Source: Adiantum capillus-veneris (Eukaryota; Streptophyta; Polypodiopsida; Polypodiales; Pteridaceae). From it: a DNA stretch of 60,000 nucleotides. A program made the translations under genes and the position numbers. This document shows positions 11,882 to 22,513 of this stretch, one piece after another (position 1 is the stretch's first letter; every line of letters starts with the position of its first letter). The notes under the pieces are model-generated. The model saw only the letters and a program-made list of their open reading frames with translations, was not told the DNA's origin and made no database searches. The stretch is from NCBI GenBank assembly GCA_014529385.2, contig CM043969.1:16816446-16876445 (forward strand). Direction: 5' to 3'.

Positions 11882-12125
11882 GGTAAGTGGGAGAGTATCT
11901 CTATGGATTTTGTAGTAGGACTACCTACTACAAATCGTGGCCATGATGCCATATGGGTAATTGTAGACCTTCTCACAAAGATGGGTTGATTCATTCCCAC
12001 TAAGACTATGGTTAAGACACCGAAATTAGCACGGCTATTTGTAGAACATATATATGAACTCTACGGTCTTCCAACTAGTATCATTAGTGACAGAGATCAA
12101 AAGTTCAATAATCACTTCTGGAGAC
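11882..12125 (+). pseudogene. Integrase, first half of catalytic core
   Basis: The plus frame shows [20 protein letters not shown], then [12 protein letters not shown], a stop (TGA where CGA or similar would be expected), FIPTK, LARLFVEHIYELYGLPTSII, and SDRDQKFNNHFW. These are the regions of the first catalytic Asp (SMDFV) and second catalytic Asp (SDRD) of a gypsy integrase. The frame then shifts and dissolves into a TC microsatellite. The missing remainder of the same domain is on the opposite strand at 10783 and below. Confidence 0.9.
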
Positions 12126-12161
12126 TTAGATTAAGTTTAGTATCACTCTTCCTATCTATCT

Positions 12162-12162
<1 letters not shown>

Positions 12163-12202
<40 letters not shown>
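12163..12202. repeat. (TC)n microsatellite at the second inversion junction
   Basis: About 18 TC units directly after the integrase fragment. It is the presumed partner tract of 10785-10983. Confidence 0.9.
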
Positions 12203-12206
<4 letters not shown>

Positions 12207-12207
12207 G

Positions 12208-12577
12208 TTGAGAAGCACGTTCCTTGAGCACCAATGGTTTGGCGTCAGGCTATGGAGGGTGACGCTTTAACTTAACCATGGTGTTAGGGTTAGGGTTAGA
12301 GAGGTGGAGATTACGGTTAAGTTATGTCAAGAGAAAGACACACACACACACACACACACATAGAGAGAGAGAGAGAGAGAGAGAGAAAAGACACAATGAT
12401 AATGATCAAAGTGCAAATATTGATTAGAAAATAGCCTTGGTAATTTACATCCATTGGTTGGAGAGGTTGCATCCTTCTTCTATTGGACCATGTTATCTTG
12501 TCATCCATTAAAGTAGACTAGGGATCTTTCCCATGTGGTGCCACTAGCGTGGGCTTACCTTAACAATTGCCCCCTTA
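12208..12577 (-). mobile_element. Possible LTR end with polypurine tract
   Basis: On the minus strand a purine run (TTAAGGGGGCAAT, 12566-12578) directly precedes TGTTAAGG, the pattern of a PPT and LTR start. A possible other end is the TG at 12208. The interval holds a short telomere-like run (12283-12299) and (CA)n(GA)n tracts at 12340-12387. No matching second LTR or pol sequence was found, so the call is tentative. Confidence 0.3.
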
Positions 12578-12808
12578 AGCCAACCTTGGGGCAAAATAAA
12601 AAATTATTGATTTTGTCATAAGATACTCCTAGGTTTATAGGACTCAGCTACCCGGATTCAACATGATGCTTCAACATGGTTCATCATCATGATGCAATGC
12701 CTCATGATTCATCATAGTTGTTCTCTACCGGACTTAGGTTCCCTAATGATGTAGGGTAATACAAATTTGTTCATTCATTCATTCATTTGTGTGTGAAGAG
12801 GCCGTCGT

Positions 12809-13342
12809 GTGTTTCCTCTTCAAAATTTTATGCCAACACCAGTCCTTAAAGCACCAAATTGGGATAAAATATTCCATGTTCACATTGATGCCTCGGAATT
12901 TTCAATAGGCTATATCTTGGCTCAACCAAGAGAAGGTACAATGGGTTTCCCAGTCTGCTACGCTAGTAGACAGTTGAACAATGCTGAAAAAAACTACACA
13001 ACCACAGAACGAGAAGGGTTAGGTATGATATATGCTGTAAATGAATTCAGCCATTATCTTTTGGCTAACAAATTTGTTTTCTTCACAGACCATCAAGCCC
13101 TCTTGTATCTAGTAAAAGAACCTTGCAATATAGGAAGAATCATTCGTTGGTTCATCATATTGATAGAGTTTGACTTTACCATGGTGGTAAAGAAAGGCAA
13201 AATACATCTTAGAGAGGAGCACCTCTCTAGGTTACCAAACGGAGAAGCACCTGAAGGGGTAGATTATGACATCCATGATGCATACATCTTAGAGCGGACC
13301 ACCTCTCTAGGTTACCAAACGAAGAAGCACCTGAAGGGGTAG
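12809..13342 (+). pseudogene. Ty3/gypsy RNase H domain, 3' end frameshifted by duplication
   Basis: The 177-codon frame begins inside a Pol polyprotein. It shows FHVHIDASEFSIGYILAQ (first catalytic Asp), ASRQLNNAEKNYTTTERE (Glu region), FVFFTDHQALLYLV (second Asp) and HLSRLPNGEAPEG, the conserved order of a gypsy RNase H. The fourth acidic position (usually D in ADHLSR) is E here (EEHLSR). RNase H removes RNA from RNA:DNA hybrids during reverse transcription. An 80-bp tandem duplication near the end shifts the frame. Reverse transcriptase sequence is absent upstream; unrelated DNA lies before 12809. Confidence 0.9.
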
Positions 13343-13366
13343 ATTATGACATCCATGATGGATACC
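13207..13366 (+). repeat. 80-bp tandem duplication in the RNase H-integrase linker
   Basis: The block beginning CTTAGAGAGGAGCACC (13208) recurs at 13288 with few changes and continues through GGGTAGATTATGACATCCAT in both copies. Because 80 is not a multiple of three, the second copy is out of frame. Confidence 0.9.
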
Positions 13367-14047
13367 TCTTCAACATTGAGATAGTTCCTAAATGGTCTCA
13401 AGGAATAGTCACACTTCTGACCTATGGAGGCATATTTGAAAAATCTAAACAAGACCATATGAAACACATGATTAGACAAGCCAAGAGCTTTCAACTGATA
13501 GGAGGACACTTGTACCATCTAGGCTACAAAGGAATATTGTGAATATGCACAACTCAAGAGGAATATGAATGTTATCTCATGGAAGCCCATGTACAAGACA
13601 TAGCCTTTCATTGTTCCCGAAAAAAGACACACCTATGTCTAAAGCACCTTGGAGTGTTATTAGCCAGATATGCATGCTGATGTACATAAATGTCTTGAAT
13701 TGTGGTACATGCAGGAACAATCCACCTGTGGAATATGCCACATTGTTTTAGATATCAATTGCACCTCAATAAAGTCAATATATAGTTGATTACCTAACAA
13801 CTAGGAAATTCCTTAAAAACATAACATGGACCAGACAAAGCGCCATTGAATTGGAGGCTAGAGACCACCTTAATTTAAAACCAAATTTACAAAAGAGAGA
13901 AAGATAACCAACTAAGGATATGTGCAATGAAAAACAAATATCTGCCTATTGTGGAGCAAGCACATGGAGGAATTAGTGCAGGCCATTTCTACGGAGGTAA
14001 GACAACTAAAATTGTCTCAACTGCTGGGTCAATGCATGTTAAGGTGG
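13343..14047 (+). pseudogene. Ty3/gypsy integrase N-terminal (zinc-binding) region, two fragments
   Basis: 13343-13600 reads as the RNase H-integrase linker (GGHLYHLGYKGIL, a stop, then EEYECYLMEAH). 13777-14040 reads VDYLTTRKFLKNITW, IELEARDHL, then after a frameshift QLRICAMKNKYLPIVEQAHG and GISAGHFYGGKTT, the HHCC zinc-finger region. Because linker-type sequence occurs twice, two related elements or a rearranged copy may be present. The catalytic core does not follow; the next sequence is a long GA tract. Confidence 0.75.
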
Positions 14048-14173
14048 TACATTTTTTGTGGTTCAAATCAAATCTTGAATGCTTGTGCTTTTTAGCACTT
14101 GTATACCTCGTAAATTTAAAATCCCAAGGGGAGAAGGATGCAGCGGAGAGGGAATGTGGCACAACTTACCTAC

Positions 14174-14175
<2 letters not shown>

Positions 14176-14266
<91 letters not shown>
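14176..14266. repeat. (GA)n microsatellite, about 45 units
   Basis: Uninterrupted GA repeat. Frames across it encode Arg-Glu or Leu-Ser runs that are not proteins. Confidence 0.98.
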
Positions 14267-14268
<2 letters not shown>

Positions 14269-14421
14269 CAAAGAGTTCAAGAGAGAGACTCTATAGAAGC
14301 TCAAAAAGACGGCTCTCACAAGAACAAAAGCACCATGGATGCTGAGAATCATGCTGATAGGCCCTGAGGGGCACAAAATAGTAGGACCTTGAATAGCAGG
14401 GGAGATAAGGTTTTGGATTGA

Positions 14422-15735
14422 GTGAATTCCACTGTCATGGAAAGTAGAGAATTATGCCAACATGTACTTGACTCATTCTGTGACTTTGCGATGCAGGTTT
14501 ATGGGTTGCATGTGATGTATTTTGTGTGTGAAGCAGGTGGTTATTGGCATGCCCCCAAAAGTAAATATCCACACCAAGGAAAGTTCTGTTCAGCAAGGAG
14601 GAGTTCCATCAGGAATATGGCCTTACCCTCATGGGTGAAGTCCATGATAGCTGAGCAACAATGATGTGTCCAAAGGCATGTGGCTCACCGTGTTCAAAGA
14701 GCCCTGAATAGGAAGTCCAAAGGTGCACTATAAAATAGTGAAGCCAGAGTTTTATGAGTCATTCATGCTGCAACACCATAAGGTATTCCAAGATCCTCCC
14801 ATAAATCACATTGTTTCTTTTGCCTATGCCCGTGCTTTTGTTCTAGAAAATTGCATAGCTGGTAGCACAACTCGGAAGAGCCTAGCAAAGAAGAAAGACT
14901 GGGAAAGAAAACCTATTTCTTGGGCCATGCTCGCATAAGAAGTTGTGGCCAATGTCATTAAAAAAGGCACTTATGCCCCAAAAGTTGACAGGTGGAGAGA
15001 GGCCAATGGGGCCACATGAGTTGTGTCATCACCTCTACTCAATGTGAAGCTTTAAGGGAAGTGTGAGGTGGAGGAAATGGACACTGTAAATGTGGATTGT
15101 CGAGACCATAAATTGGCAACAAAGAAAATGGTTAGCACCTTCAGTGAGAGGGTTCATGAGAAGAAAGAGTAGCTGTAGAGAATGAATGTAGACTTGGAGG
15201 CACCAAAGGTAGACATGCACAGATATGAAGGTATCTCAAATGGCATAGTTGTATTTCAAAAGAAGCTGATAGATTCTCAGTGCCAATTGGAAGCAATAGA
15301 GGCAACAGGTGAAACTACAAACACAGAGGAAATCATAAGACTTTGTGCTGACATTAAATTTGGAACGAAAGTTTTATAGCTTCTAGAAGCTTCAGAGTTG
15401 CCTGACTATGAGAAGAGTGTGACAACTTGCCAGGAAGAGAGGGATAGGGTGCAATCATTTCTTGACCAATATGTTCACAAGCTGGAGTATTCAAAGACAT
15501 ATCATCATCGAAGATGTTTGTGCATCATGTGGCTTGGGATTTCCTGACAATGAGGTAGTGGGTGTTTGTATGCCCCAATGCAAACACCCCTACCATCTCT
15601 TATGATTTTCACATCTCTGTGGAAGTCGCAATACGTGCATGTACAGTGGATGCAATCAAGTAATTGTCGATGCTGCACGACGAATGTGCCGACCCTTAGT
15701 TTTCAAGAAGTCTCTATTATCTGGTATGTTCATTT
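14422..15735 (+). pseudogene. Unknown gene relic with coiled-coil part and RING-like Cys/His cluster
   Basis: A coding-like path runs through three frames: 14422-14715, 14723-15505 and about 15504-15700. The middle part has six in-frame stops (14936, 15017, 15053, 15170, 15176, 15377), each one C-to-T change from CAA, CGA or CAG. It is Glu/Lys/Gln-rich and helical (for example FQKKLIDSQCQLEAIEA near 15250, and CQEERDRVQSFLDQYVHKLE). The last part shows C-x2-C (15519-15530), then C-x3-C-K-H-P-Y-H-L-L, a TGA where a Cys would fit (15603), C-G-S-R and C-M-Y-S-G-C, an arrangement like a RING or related zinc finger. The family is unknown to me. It could be a transposon gene or a host gene relic. 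Confidence 0.5.
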
Positions 15736-15782
15736 GCAAACTTGGATCACTTTAATACATAGTAGATTGCACCTAGACATTG

Positions 15783-17110
15783 GTGGGAGGAGCACCTAGT
15801 GACATAGACTCATGGTCTTATAATTGGTAGAAACCTCCCATAGAGTGGTAGAAACCATTTTGGTACTCATGGAATCCACATTGTACCTGCTAGATTTGAT
15901 TCTTTGAATGATAAACCATAAGCTTGGGATAAGCAGAAAGCACCAGCAGGCCTGCTAGAAATCGTAATTGTCTGCACTATAAAGTAGTGATGGCCTAGGT
16001 AAAAACCAATGACCTGGTGGAAACTAGTCTAGGAACCACACTAGGACATTATTTCTACCACTGTGATGGTAGTAACTAGTAGACTACACCTGGGGGAGGA
16101 GAACCTAGTGACATATAATTGGTAAAAAAACCACCCATGAAGTGGTAGAAACCATTCTGGCATTGGTGAAATTGAGATCCTTGGAATGATAAACAATCAT
16201 CTTGGGATAAGTAGAAAGAACCAGTGGACCTACTAGCAACCACAATTTCCTGCATTAAAAAGCAATGACCTGGTAGAAACTAGTATGGAAACCACACCAA
16301 GACATTGTTTCTACCACTGTCATGGTAGAAACCAATAGAAATTTGTGGGGGGAGCACCTAGTACCATAGAAATGATCTTATAATTGGTAGAAACCACCCA
16401 TGGAGTGGTAGAAACCATTCTAGTATTGGTGGAATCCACATTGGACCTACTAGAAACGATCCTTGTAATGGTAAACCATAAGCTTGGGATAAGTAGAAAG
16501 CACTAGTAGACCTGCTAGAAACCACAATTACCTGCACTATAAAGCAGTGAAGGCCCATGTAAAAATCAGTGACCTAGTAGAAACTAGTCTAGGAAGCACA
16601 CCAAGACATTGTTTCTACCACTGTAATGGTAGAAACCAATAGACTGCACCTGGACATTGGTGGGGGGAGCACCTAGTGCCATAGAAATGATCTTACAATT
16701 GGTAGAAACCACCCATGGAGTGGTAGAAACCATTCTAGTATTGATGACATCCGCTTTGGACTTGCTAGAAATGATCATTGGAATGATAAACCATAAGCTT
16801 GGGATAAGTAGAAAGCGCCAATAGGCTTGCTAGAAACCATAATTGCCTCCACTATAAAGCAATGAAGGCAAGGGTGAAAACCAGTGACCTGATAGAAACT
16901 AGTCTAGGAACCATACCATGACATTGTTTCTAACAGTGCAATGGTAGGCACCAATAGAAACCATTTTGGACATGGTAGAAACCCATTTGTTGAAAGAAAC
17001 CATTCTGAACTGCTTGAAAGAAAATGGAAAGTGGTAGAAACCATACCTCTGGGATGAGTAGAAAGCCCAAGTAGGCCTGCTAGAAACCAAAATTGGTTTC
17101 ACTTTAAACT
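15783..17110. repeat. ~310-bp satellite-like tandem array with GGTAGAAACCA motif
   Basis: Units starting with a GGGGGGAGCACCTAGTG-type block recur near 15783, 16089, 16348 and 16662, with a partial unit near 16930. Spacings are about 310, 258 and 313 bp. Each unit repeats the short motif GGTAGAAACCA several times and contains ATAAACCATAAGCTTGGGAT and CCTGCTAGAAACCA blocks. The copies are clearly diverged, so the array is not young. Apparent short ORFs on the minus strand are by-products. Confidence 0.85.
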
Positions 17111-17199
17111 AGTAAAGGAATGGGGAAAACCATTGACTTGGTATAAACCTATTGAAACTGGAAAAAGGTTGCTGGGTTCTAAGAATTATTATTGGGTAC

Positions 17200-17480
17200 C
17201 TCAGTCTTGGGCGGTTGAAACCACCAATACAACATTTGAAACCACGAGTGCAATTGTGGAAACCTCAAAAATAGTGGTTGAAACCACCAATACATTGGTG
17301 GAAACCTATGGAGACTGGTCAAATATAACTAGGTTTTAAGATTTCTTGATGGGTACTTCATTTCGTGGTGGTGGAATTCACCAATATAGGGGTTGAAACC
17401 ACCAATACAATGGTGGAAACCCTGAATATATTGGTAAAAAAACCACCAATATAGTGTTGGAAACCACCAATAGAGTACGG
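17200..17480 (+). repeat. GAAACCACCAATA minisatellite
   Basis: Units of about 20-33 bp with the core TTGAAACCACCAATACA or GTGGAAACC recur about ten times. The plus frame from 17133 to 17339 reads as a VETTNT-type repeat peptide. It shares the GAAACC core with the preceding satellite and may be its seed. Confidence 0.8.
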
Positions 17481-17544
17481 TTCCAAGTCTTTTTTGTACA
17501 TTGTGTAGGTGGTCTTGAAGGCTCATAAGCTGGTTCATCACTGA

Positions 17545-18134
17545 AGACTATCAGCACACAGCATTTTAAGAGCATTCCCGAAGTGCAAGGTGTGAGCCCC
17601 AATGGCACCACAAGCAGTCCTTGAGTGCAAGGTTTGAACGACAGCAGTGAAGCATCAATCTTGCCAACTAGCAATGGCTTCAGTAAGAGCAACACGGAGG
17701 TTGGTGATACATATTTGGATGTTGTTGCCGATGGCATTGAGAAGTCAATACCATGTGATGACAATGAGTCTCCCATTGGGGTGACTCTCCAAATCTTCTT
17801 GTCTTCCAAGAAGAAGTGCAGTATTGAAAGGGAGAGGCCAGATGTGGATATGGTCAAGAAGTCGTCTCAAGAGGTTGGAAAAAAGATGTGGATGTTGTTG
17901 TCAACGGAATTGAGAAGTTGATATAGCAAACAACATGTGCAAAATTTCCAAGAATCTCCGATTAATGTGACATTGCATAGCTTTGTGTCTTTCAAGAAGA
18001 AGCACACTAATTGAGTGTAGCATAGTGGTACTACTAGTACTCCACCCTTCCTTAACCCTACAACTTTACAAATTGCGTTATGTACTTACTACTGTCGTTT
18101 TTGTCCATGTAGATGTAGAAAATAAGAGATAGTG
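17545..18134 (+). pseudogene. Unknown coding-like relic, left part of a gypsy insertion target
   Basis: The plus frame at 17625-17921 is 98 codons, acidic and Ser-rich. A segment with ERERPDVDMVKKSSQEV (near 17830) resembles REGPDVEMAEKSSS found at about 23420-23460, on the far side of the 18135-23371 gypsy insertion. The region thus appears to be repetitive coding-like sequence split by the transposon. I do not recognise the family. Confidence 0.4.
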
Positions 18135-18286
18135 TGTAAAGCCTGGGTGACTAGACTTAGGATCCTCCTCCCAACCTCCCAATATAAAGGCAGGCTCCTA
18201 GCCTCTTACCCTAGACGGATCCCCTTGTCCACACTACCTAGCATGGCCCCTGGCCCAGTCCACCTAGCCTTGCCCTTGTCCTGACA
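18135..18286 (-). repeat. 3' LTR
   Basis: Plus-strand sequence begins TGTAAAGCCTGGGTGACTAG and ends CTGACA. It is nearly identical to the 5' LTR at 23214-23371 for the first ~125 bp, then differs by a short block. Confidence 0.93.
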
Positions 18287-18302
18287 TTACTCCCCCCTTG
18301 GA
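18287..18302 (-). other. Polypurine tract
   Basis: Reads AAGGGGGGAGTAA on the minus strand directly before the 3' LTR. The preceding GAGGATGAAAACG-type sequence also occurs before the LTRs at 9973-9995 and, decayed, near 30165-30190. Confidence 0.85.
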
Positions 18303-18599
18303 GAAGCGTTTTCATCCTCGAAAACACAAGTGGTAGTATCTTCGTAAGAACATTGATGTTTTCCTTATTGGCATCCCATACGCGAGCCAATTGTCCATAT
18401 GATACTTGATGCAGTGAGGAGGTTCAATGAAACCAAGAGCAACATCGACATTGTTGTCCTTTTGCAACCACACGTATCTAAATAGTAACTCATGATAACT
18501 AATGTGAGTATCTTGAAAAGCTCATAGCTACTGAGGGATATAATAGGGAGTGTTCTCATGTCAGACTTTTGAACATTTTGGAACACACAGAACTACATG

Positions 18600-19630
18600 T
18601 TCACCCCTAATGAAGGTTACATGCCAACATACTTTGTCAGCACACCTACTAAGTCCTTGACTTATGAAACTATTGAATTGGTATCCAACCCCACCACAAC
18701 AGGTGTTCAAAGTTGAAAACCTAACCTAAGAAAATTCAAGAATAGGGAGAGAATCGCCCATTCAGAATGCTTTGTGCTAACATAGCACAATATGTCTTAG
18801 AAGATCCTTTAGCAAAAGATACTTGTAAGTTGCCCATCCCACACTGCCCATCCAGCGTGGGATGAATAGCAGCAGTAAGAATGAGGTACTTTCCCCCAAC
18901 CACTTACAGACAGTCGTCCACGACTGACGATAAACTATGACTCAACCAGTGAGTATCCAGCCATATACTCGATATGCAGTGGAGGCAACCAACTAGGTTG
19001 AAAGCGGTTTGGAGTGGAGTAAACTCTTAGAGTTGAGACCAAACAACCATAGATACCCATACTGAGCCATTACCTTGTATGACAGGGTGTAAATAATCAT
19101 AAATCTGCAATGGAGATTACACTTGCAGTGCAAAAAGGTGCAAAAAGAATAAAGTCCATGAATTTGCATGCCGCTCCAAATAAATTTTTGTTAAACACTA
19201 GGGCCCATAACACCTAGTGTGCATGCATTTAACACAAACATATCCAAACCGCAATTCCATGAAGAGACTTTCCACAGTACATACGGGAAAGCCTGGCAGC
19301 AAAATTTGGATCATAACAGAATGTGACAACCCAGTCACACCTAGTACCACCATGAGACATTTTCATGAACGTAGCATACTTGGCTATATGTAGAAACGAC
19401 CCTCCGTTAAGGTGTTTCACAACACTTGTAATTGGAACAAGTCTGTATTGAGTATCCGACAATTTTTGGCGACTGAAATTGTTCTTGATACGGTGTGCTC
19501 CAAATGGTCGAATAAACGAATGCGACCAGGATGCACGGACCTCGTCGCGACACAGCATTAGGAATTAGGCACCAGTGTTAGTCTCAGAGACTCATATTCT
19601 CCACATGTGGAATATGTCTTAAATAAGGAT
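18600..19630 (-). pseudogene. Integrase region of the gypsy element, decayed
   Basis: The minus strand around 18770-18840 is homologous to the plus-strand integrase relic at 29620-29700 (shared GCTAAAGGAT...GTTAGCACAAAGCA blocks), which reads like the DMLRAYV region of integrase. Around 19593-19616 lies a near-palindrome centred on CCACATGTGG that is conserved in the other two copies. Stops are frequent and no function is expected. Confidence 0.6.
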
Positions 19631-21832
19631 GGCGACAAAAGCGACATCCATCAAGTACAAGATGTACTTGTGCATGGAGGTAAGTGCAAAACACTCCACG
19701 ACAAGAGTGAGAGGGACCCTCATTATCATTGCTCCACATTAGCTAAACTGAACTCCTTGAGTTCCTAGACCATGTTGTATCCCGTGTGACAACATGTGCC
19801 AAATCGAACCGGACAAGTGTGTTCATAACAGCATAATGTATATTGGACACTACGCCCAAAAATACTTTGTTCCGACATGCCCTTGGCATGGCTCAGAAAT
19901 ATTCAAGCAGATTTACCCGACTTGAAGAAATCAAGCAAAGCATGCTAAAAAATGGAATAACATCAAATCAATAGATGCGTACCTGGAGATTTGAACTTAA
20001 TGGTCCCTTATCTGTATTCAAATGCAGAGGAGCATGTCGCCCACCTGAGAAAAAAAAAACCAAGCAATATTGCACTGGAAACCCTGGGTGTTGCCTTTGC
20101 AATTCAAACCCGTTGGTTAGAATCTATGTAGTCAAACCCCTTGGTAAGACCCTTTGTAGAAATTGCTCAACGAGCAGATAACGGCGGTAACCAACATAGT
20201 CAACAGTGTACAGAATTATTGGAATCAACTTAAAAAGTTGAATTTGTCTGCTAACCCATGGTAGATGACAGGCTTCTTTCCTTGAAAGTAGTAATGGGAG
20301 AGATCAAACTATGATCCTCAATGCCTATGGGGAGATGTAGCAATCACCCGCCGGGTTTTACCCCAAAACAATATGTCCATAGACAATCCATAGTGCTATA
20401 GAGGGAGCCAGAGATACACATAAGTGAAATGCCTAGCTCTTATGGACAGCCATGCTGTCTCAACTGATTGAGGCATCTATACTCCGTGGTAGAGATCATC
20501 TGATGGGAGTTTAAGGCTATCAAAAACTCAATTGGAGTGTCGCACTAAAAACATGTAGTGCAAAATGACACTCTAAACATTCATAATGACAAGACTCTTG
20601 CTTGTCCATTAACGTCGATGTGGACTCCATTGGGTAGATCTGTTCGATCTTGAGAACAATCACCCAAGGAATACCAACAATTGGGTCTTACCCTAGATTT
20701 AACAATGGCTCTTAGCCAGAGTGTGCAATTAGTGTTCAATTTTCGGAGACTAATTTGGATAGCAACTTGCCCAATTTCTAGCTGAGAGGTAGAGCATCTT
20801 GGCTCAGGCTGACTCACCAACGAAACATGTATCAAAAGCTTCTTAGAAAGTTTTCATTATTCGTAGAGAGAAAAAAGAAAGAGAGATAAGAAGCGCATGC
20901 TGGGCTGAGGAACTTTCCTTAAATACACATCTTGACCTACCTACCGTGCAGGGGTCATGATTGTATGAGAATGACTTAGCATTGGCACTTTGCCTATGAA
21001 TGAAGTCCAAATTTTAGGTTCCTTTTAATGTTCTCGTGTGTTGACAGCAACCAACAAGCATGTTAAACAATCAAGAACTTATCTTGTCCTTAACAAAGTG
21101 TCTGGTGTTATAGCGAAAACGTGTTTCATGAGGCGGTAGAATTGAATCCACCTAGCTAGCATGCCGTGCATACATAATTTTAAGCCCTTAGCAGAAGTGA
21201 TGGCCTCAAATGTGAGAACCAAAACCAGCAGTGCCTCGAACAGTCTAAACTGGTAGGGATTCGGTGAGGTGATATTCCATATTTTGTCAGTTTTCAAACT
21301 TGTGTGCCACTGCCCTTGATGCCAAGTCATTGGGCAATACCATGGCACAAGGGAGAAGCTGTGCTTCTTGTAAAATTATCAAAGCACATTGCTTTTCACA
21401 AAAGAAATAGTTTCCAATCAAAGATGTAAACATGGAAAAATAAGAAGAATGTAAAATTGGCTAACCTGGTCATTTCTGTAACCAGTTGGCCCGAGATTCC
21501 ATAGAAGAAAACGCACTCTAAAACCGGCTCATAGCCATATCTGCTTTGCGAGATAGAAGTGTCGTGTGGATCATATACACCCTAATGCAGTGATTGTGTA
21601 TGCACCGCAGAATGTGTTTGGCTGATCGTATAAGCCGAGATAATGTGACTGGTCTTAGAAAAATTACTATACCAGAACAAAAATTGGGGCGTAACACTAC
21701 TCAATTCAAAAAACGTACAATACGTTGAAAATCCATATGCAAGTATGAAAAAATGGCTAAGCATAACATGTTCAAAAGACATATAACTATTTAACCGTGC
21801 ACCAAACCTAGAGTTTATGTCAAATTACAAAC

Positions 21833-22513
21833 TCATGCATCATGCTTAAGTTGTCGTACATGTGGACACTGCTTTTTTTGATGCATTCCTAAGCAATAAA
21901 AGCATAATTTTTGACGCTTTGCCCGTTGAAAGTCGGATTGTGATAGTTGCTTCATGATCATGTTGGTCATGGCCAGATCTGTATCGACAACCGATTTCTC
22001 TTGTGCGTGGTGGACCCCTTTGGTCATAATTGTTGGGCAGACAACCCCTTGGGTTGCCTGCGAGTGAGAAGCTGATTCTGGTAACATATTGTAAAGTAAC
22101 CATGTGAGGGTTTCCACTTGTGTAGCCAATATTTGGACCCGTACGGCTAGCTTGCAAAATCGGGCATCAAAAGTTTGCCAGTCTTGTCGAGTGACACACT
22201 CCCTGGCATCCGACAAGTCACTATCATCCTCCATAATATCAAACACACTATGAGGAGGAGGTGTAAATAGTCGCGGAGAGAGAGATAGATCGCCTGGGTT
22301 TGCATCATCCATCCCTGTTGCCACGTGGGTACCCTCCGTGAGAGTATCCGACCATGCGGCATCCACAAGTGAAGCAGACTCCGAGTACTCAAAGTCAAAC
22401 ATGTGTTGATCATGAATGTCCGCATTCATGGCAAAGACGTGTGGTGCGAACAAAAGAGAAAACAATACCTTGGATTGCAGAAAGGCACGTTGCCGTAGTA
22501 TGCACCTCACCAC
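21833..22513 (-). CDS. Gag-like ORF with degenerate CCHC knuckle
   Basis: A 226-codon minus frame is the longest intact frame of this element. It has an acidic N-terminal half, a central Val/Leu-rich helical stretch (VRVQILATQVETLTWLL near residue 127) and a basic C-terminal end with CFYCLGMHQKKQCPH. The latter resembles a retroviral zinc knuckle, but the usual Gly-His spacing is altered. Gag packages element RNA into virus-like particles in the cytoplasm. It lies about 0.7 kb downstream of the primer site, the expected place. Several upstream Met codons are possible; the FAMNADIH Met (residue 29) is as likely a start as the first. Confidence 0.5.
   Translation of the reverse strand: MVRCILRQRAFLQSKVLFSLLFAPHVFAMNADIHDQHMFDFEYSESASLVDAAWSDTLTEGTHVATGMDDANPGDLSLSPRLFTPPPHSVFDIMEDDSDLSDARECVTRQDWQTFDARFCKLAVRVQILATQVETLTWLLYNMLPESASHSQATQGVVCPTIMTKGVHHAQEKSVVDTDLAMTNMIMKQLSQSDFQRAKRQKLCFYCLGMHQKKQCPHVRQLKHDA

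Larger units (their letters stand above)
9830..12205. mobile_element. Ty3/gypsy chromovirus, internally deleted and half inverted
   Basis: Two 123-bp LTRs face opposite ways (9830-9952 and 10984-11106). The 3' half (PPT, chromodomain, integrase C-terminus, integrase core second half) lies on the minus strand next to the left LTR. The 5' half (primer-binding site, leader, integrase core first half) lies on the plus strand next to the right LTR. The five bases outside each LTR, CTTTC and GAAAG, are reverse complements, as expected of a TSD after inversion. The integrase core is broken within TC/GA microsatellite on both pieces. The gag, protease, reverse transcriptase and RNase H region is missing between the leader and the integrase. 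The chromodomain and iMet-type primer site fit a chromovirus. Confidence 0.85.

Noticed and set aside
12283-12299. Telomere-like TTAGGG repeat
   Set aside because: Fewer than three units; too short to indicate a telomere or an interstitial telomere.
14079-14367. Arg/Glu-repeat open frames and the Ser/Leu frame on the other strand
   Set aside because: Both are products of the (GA)n tract.
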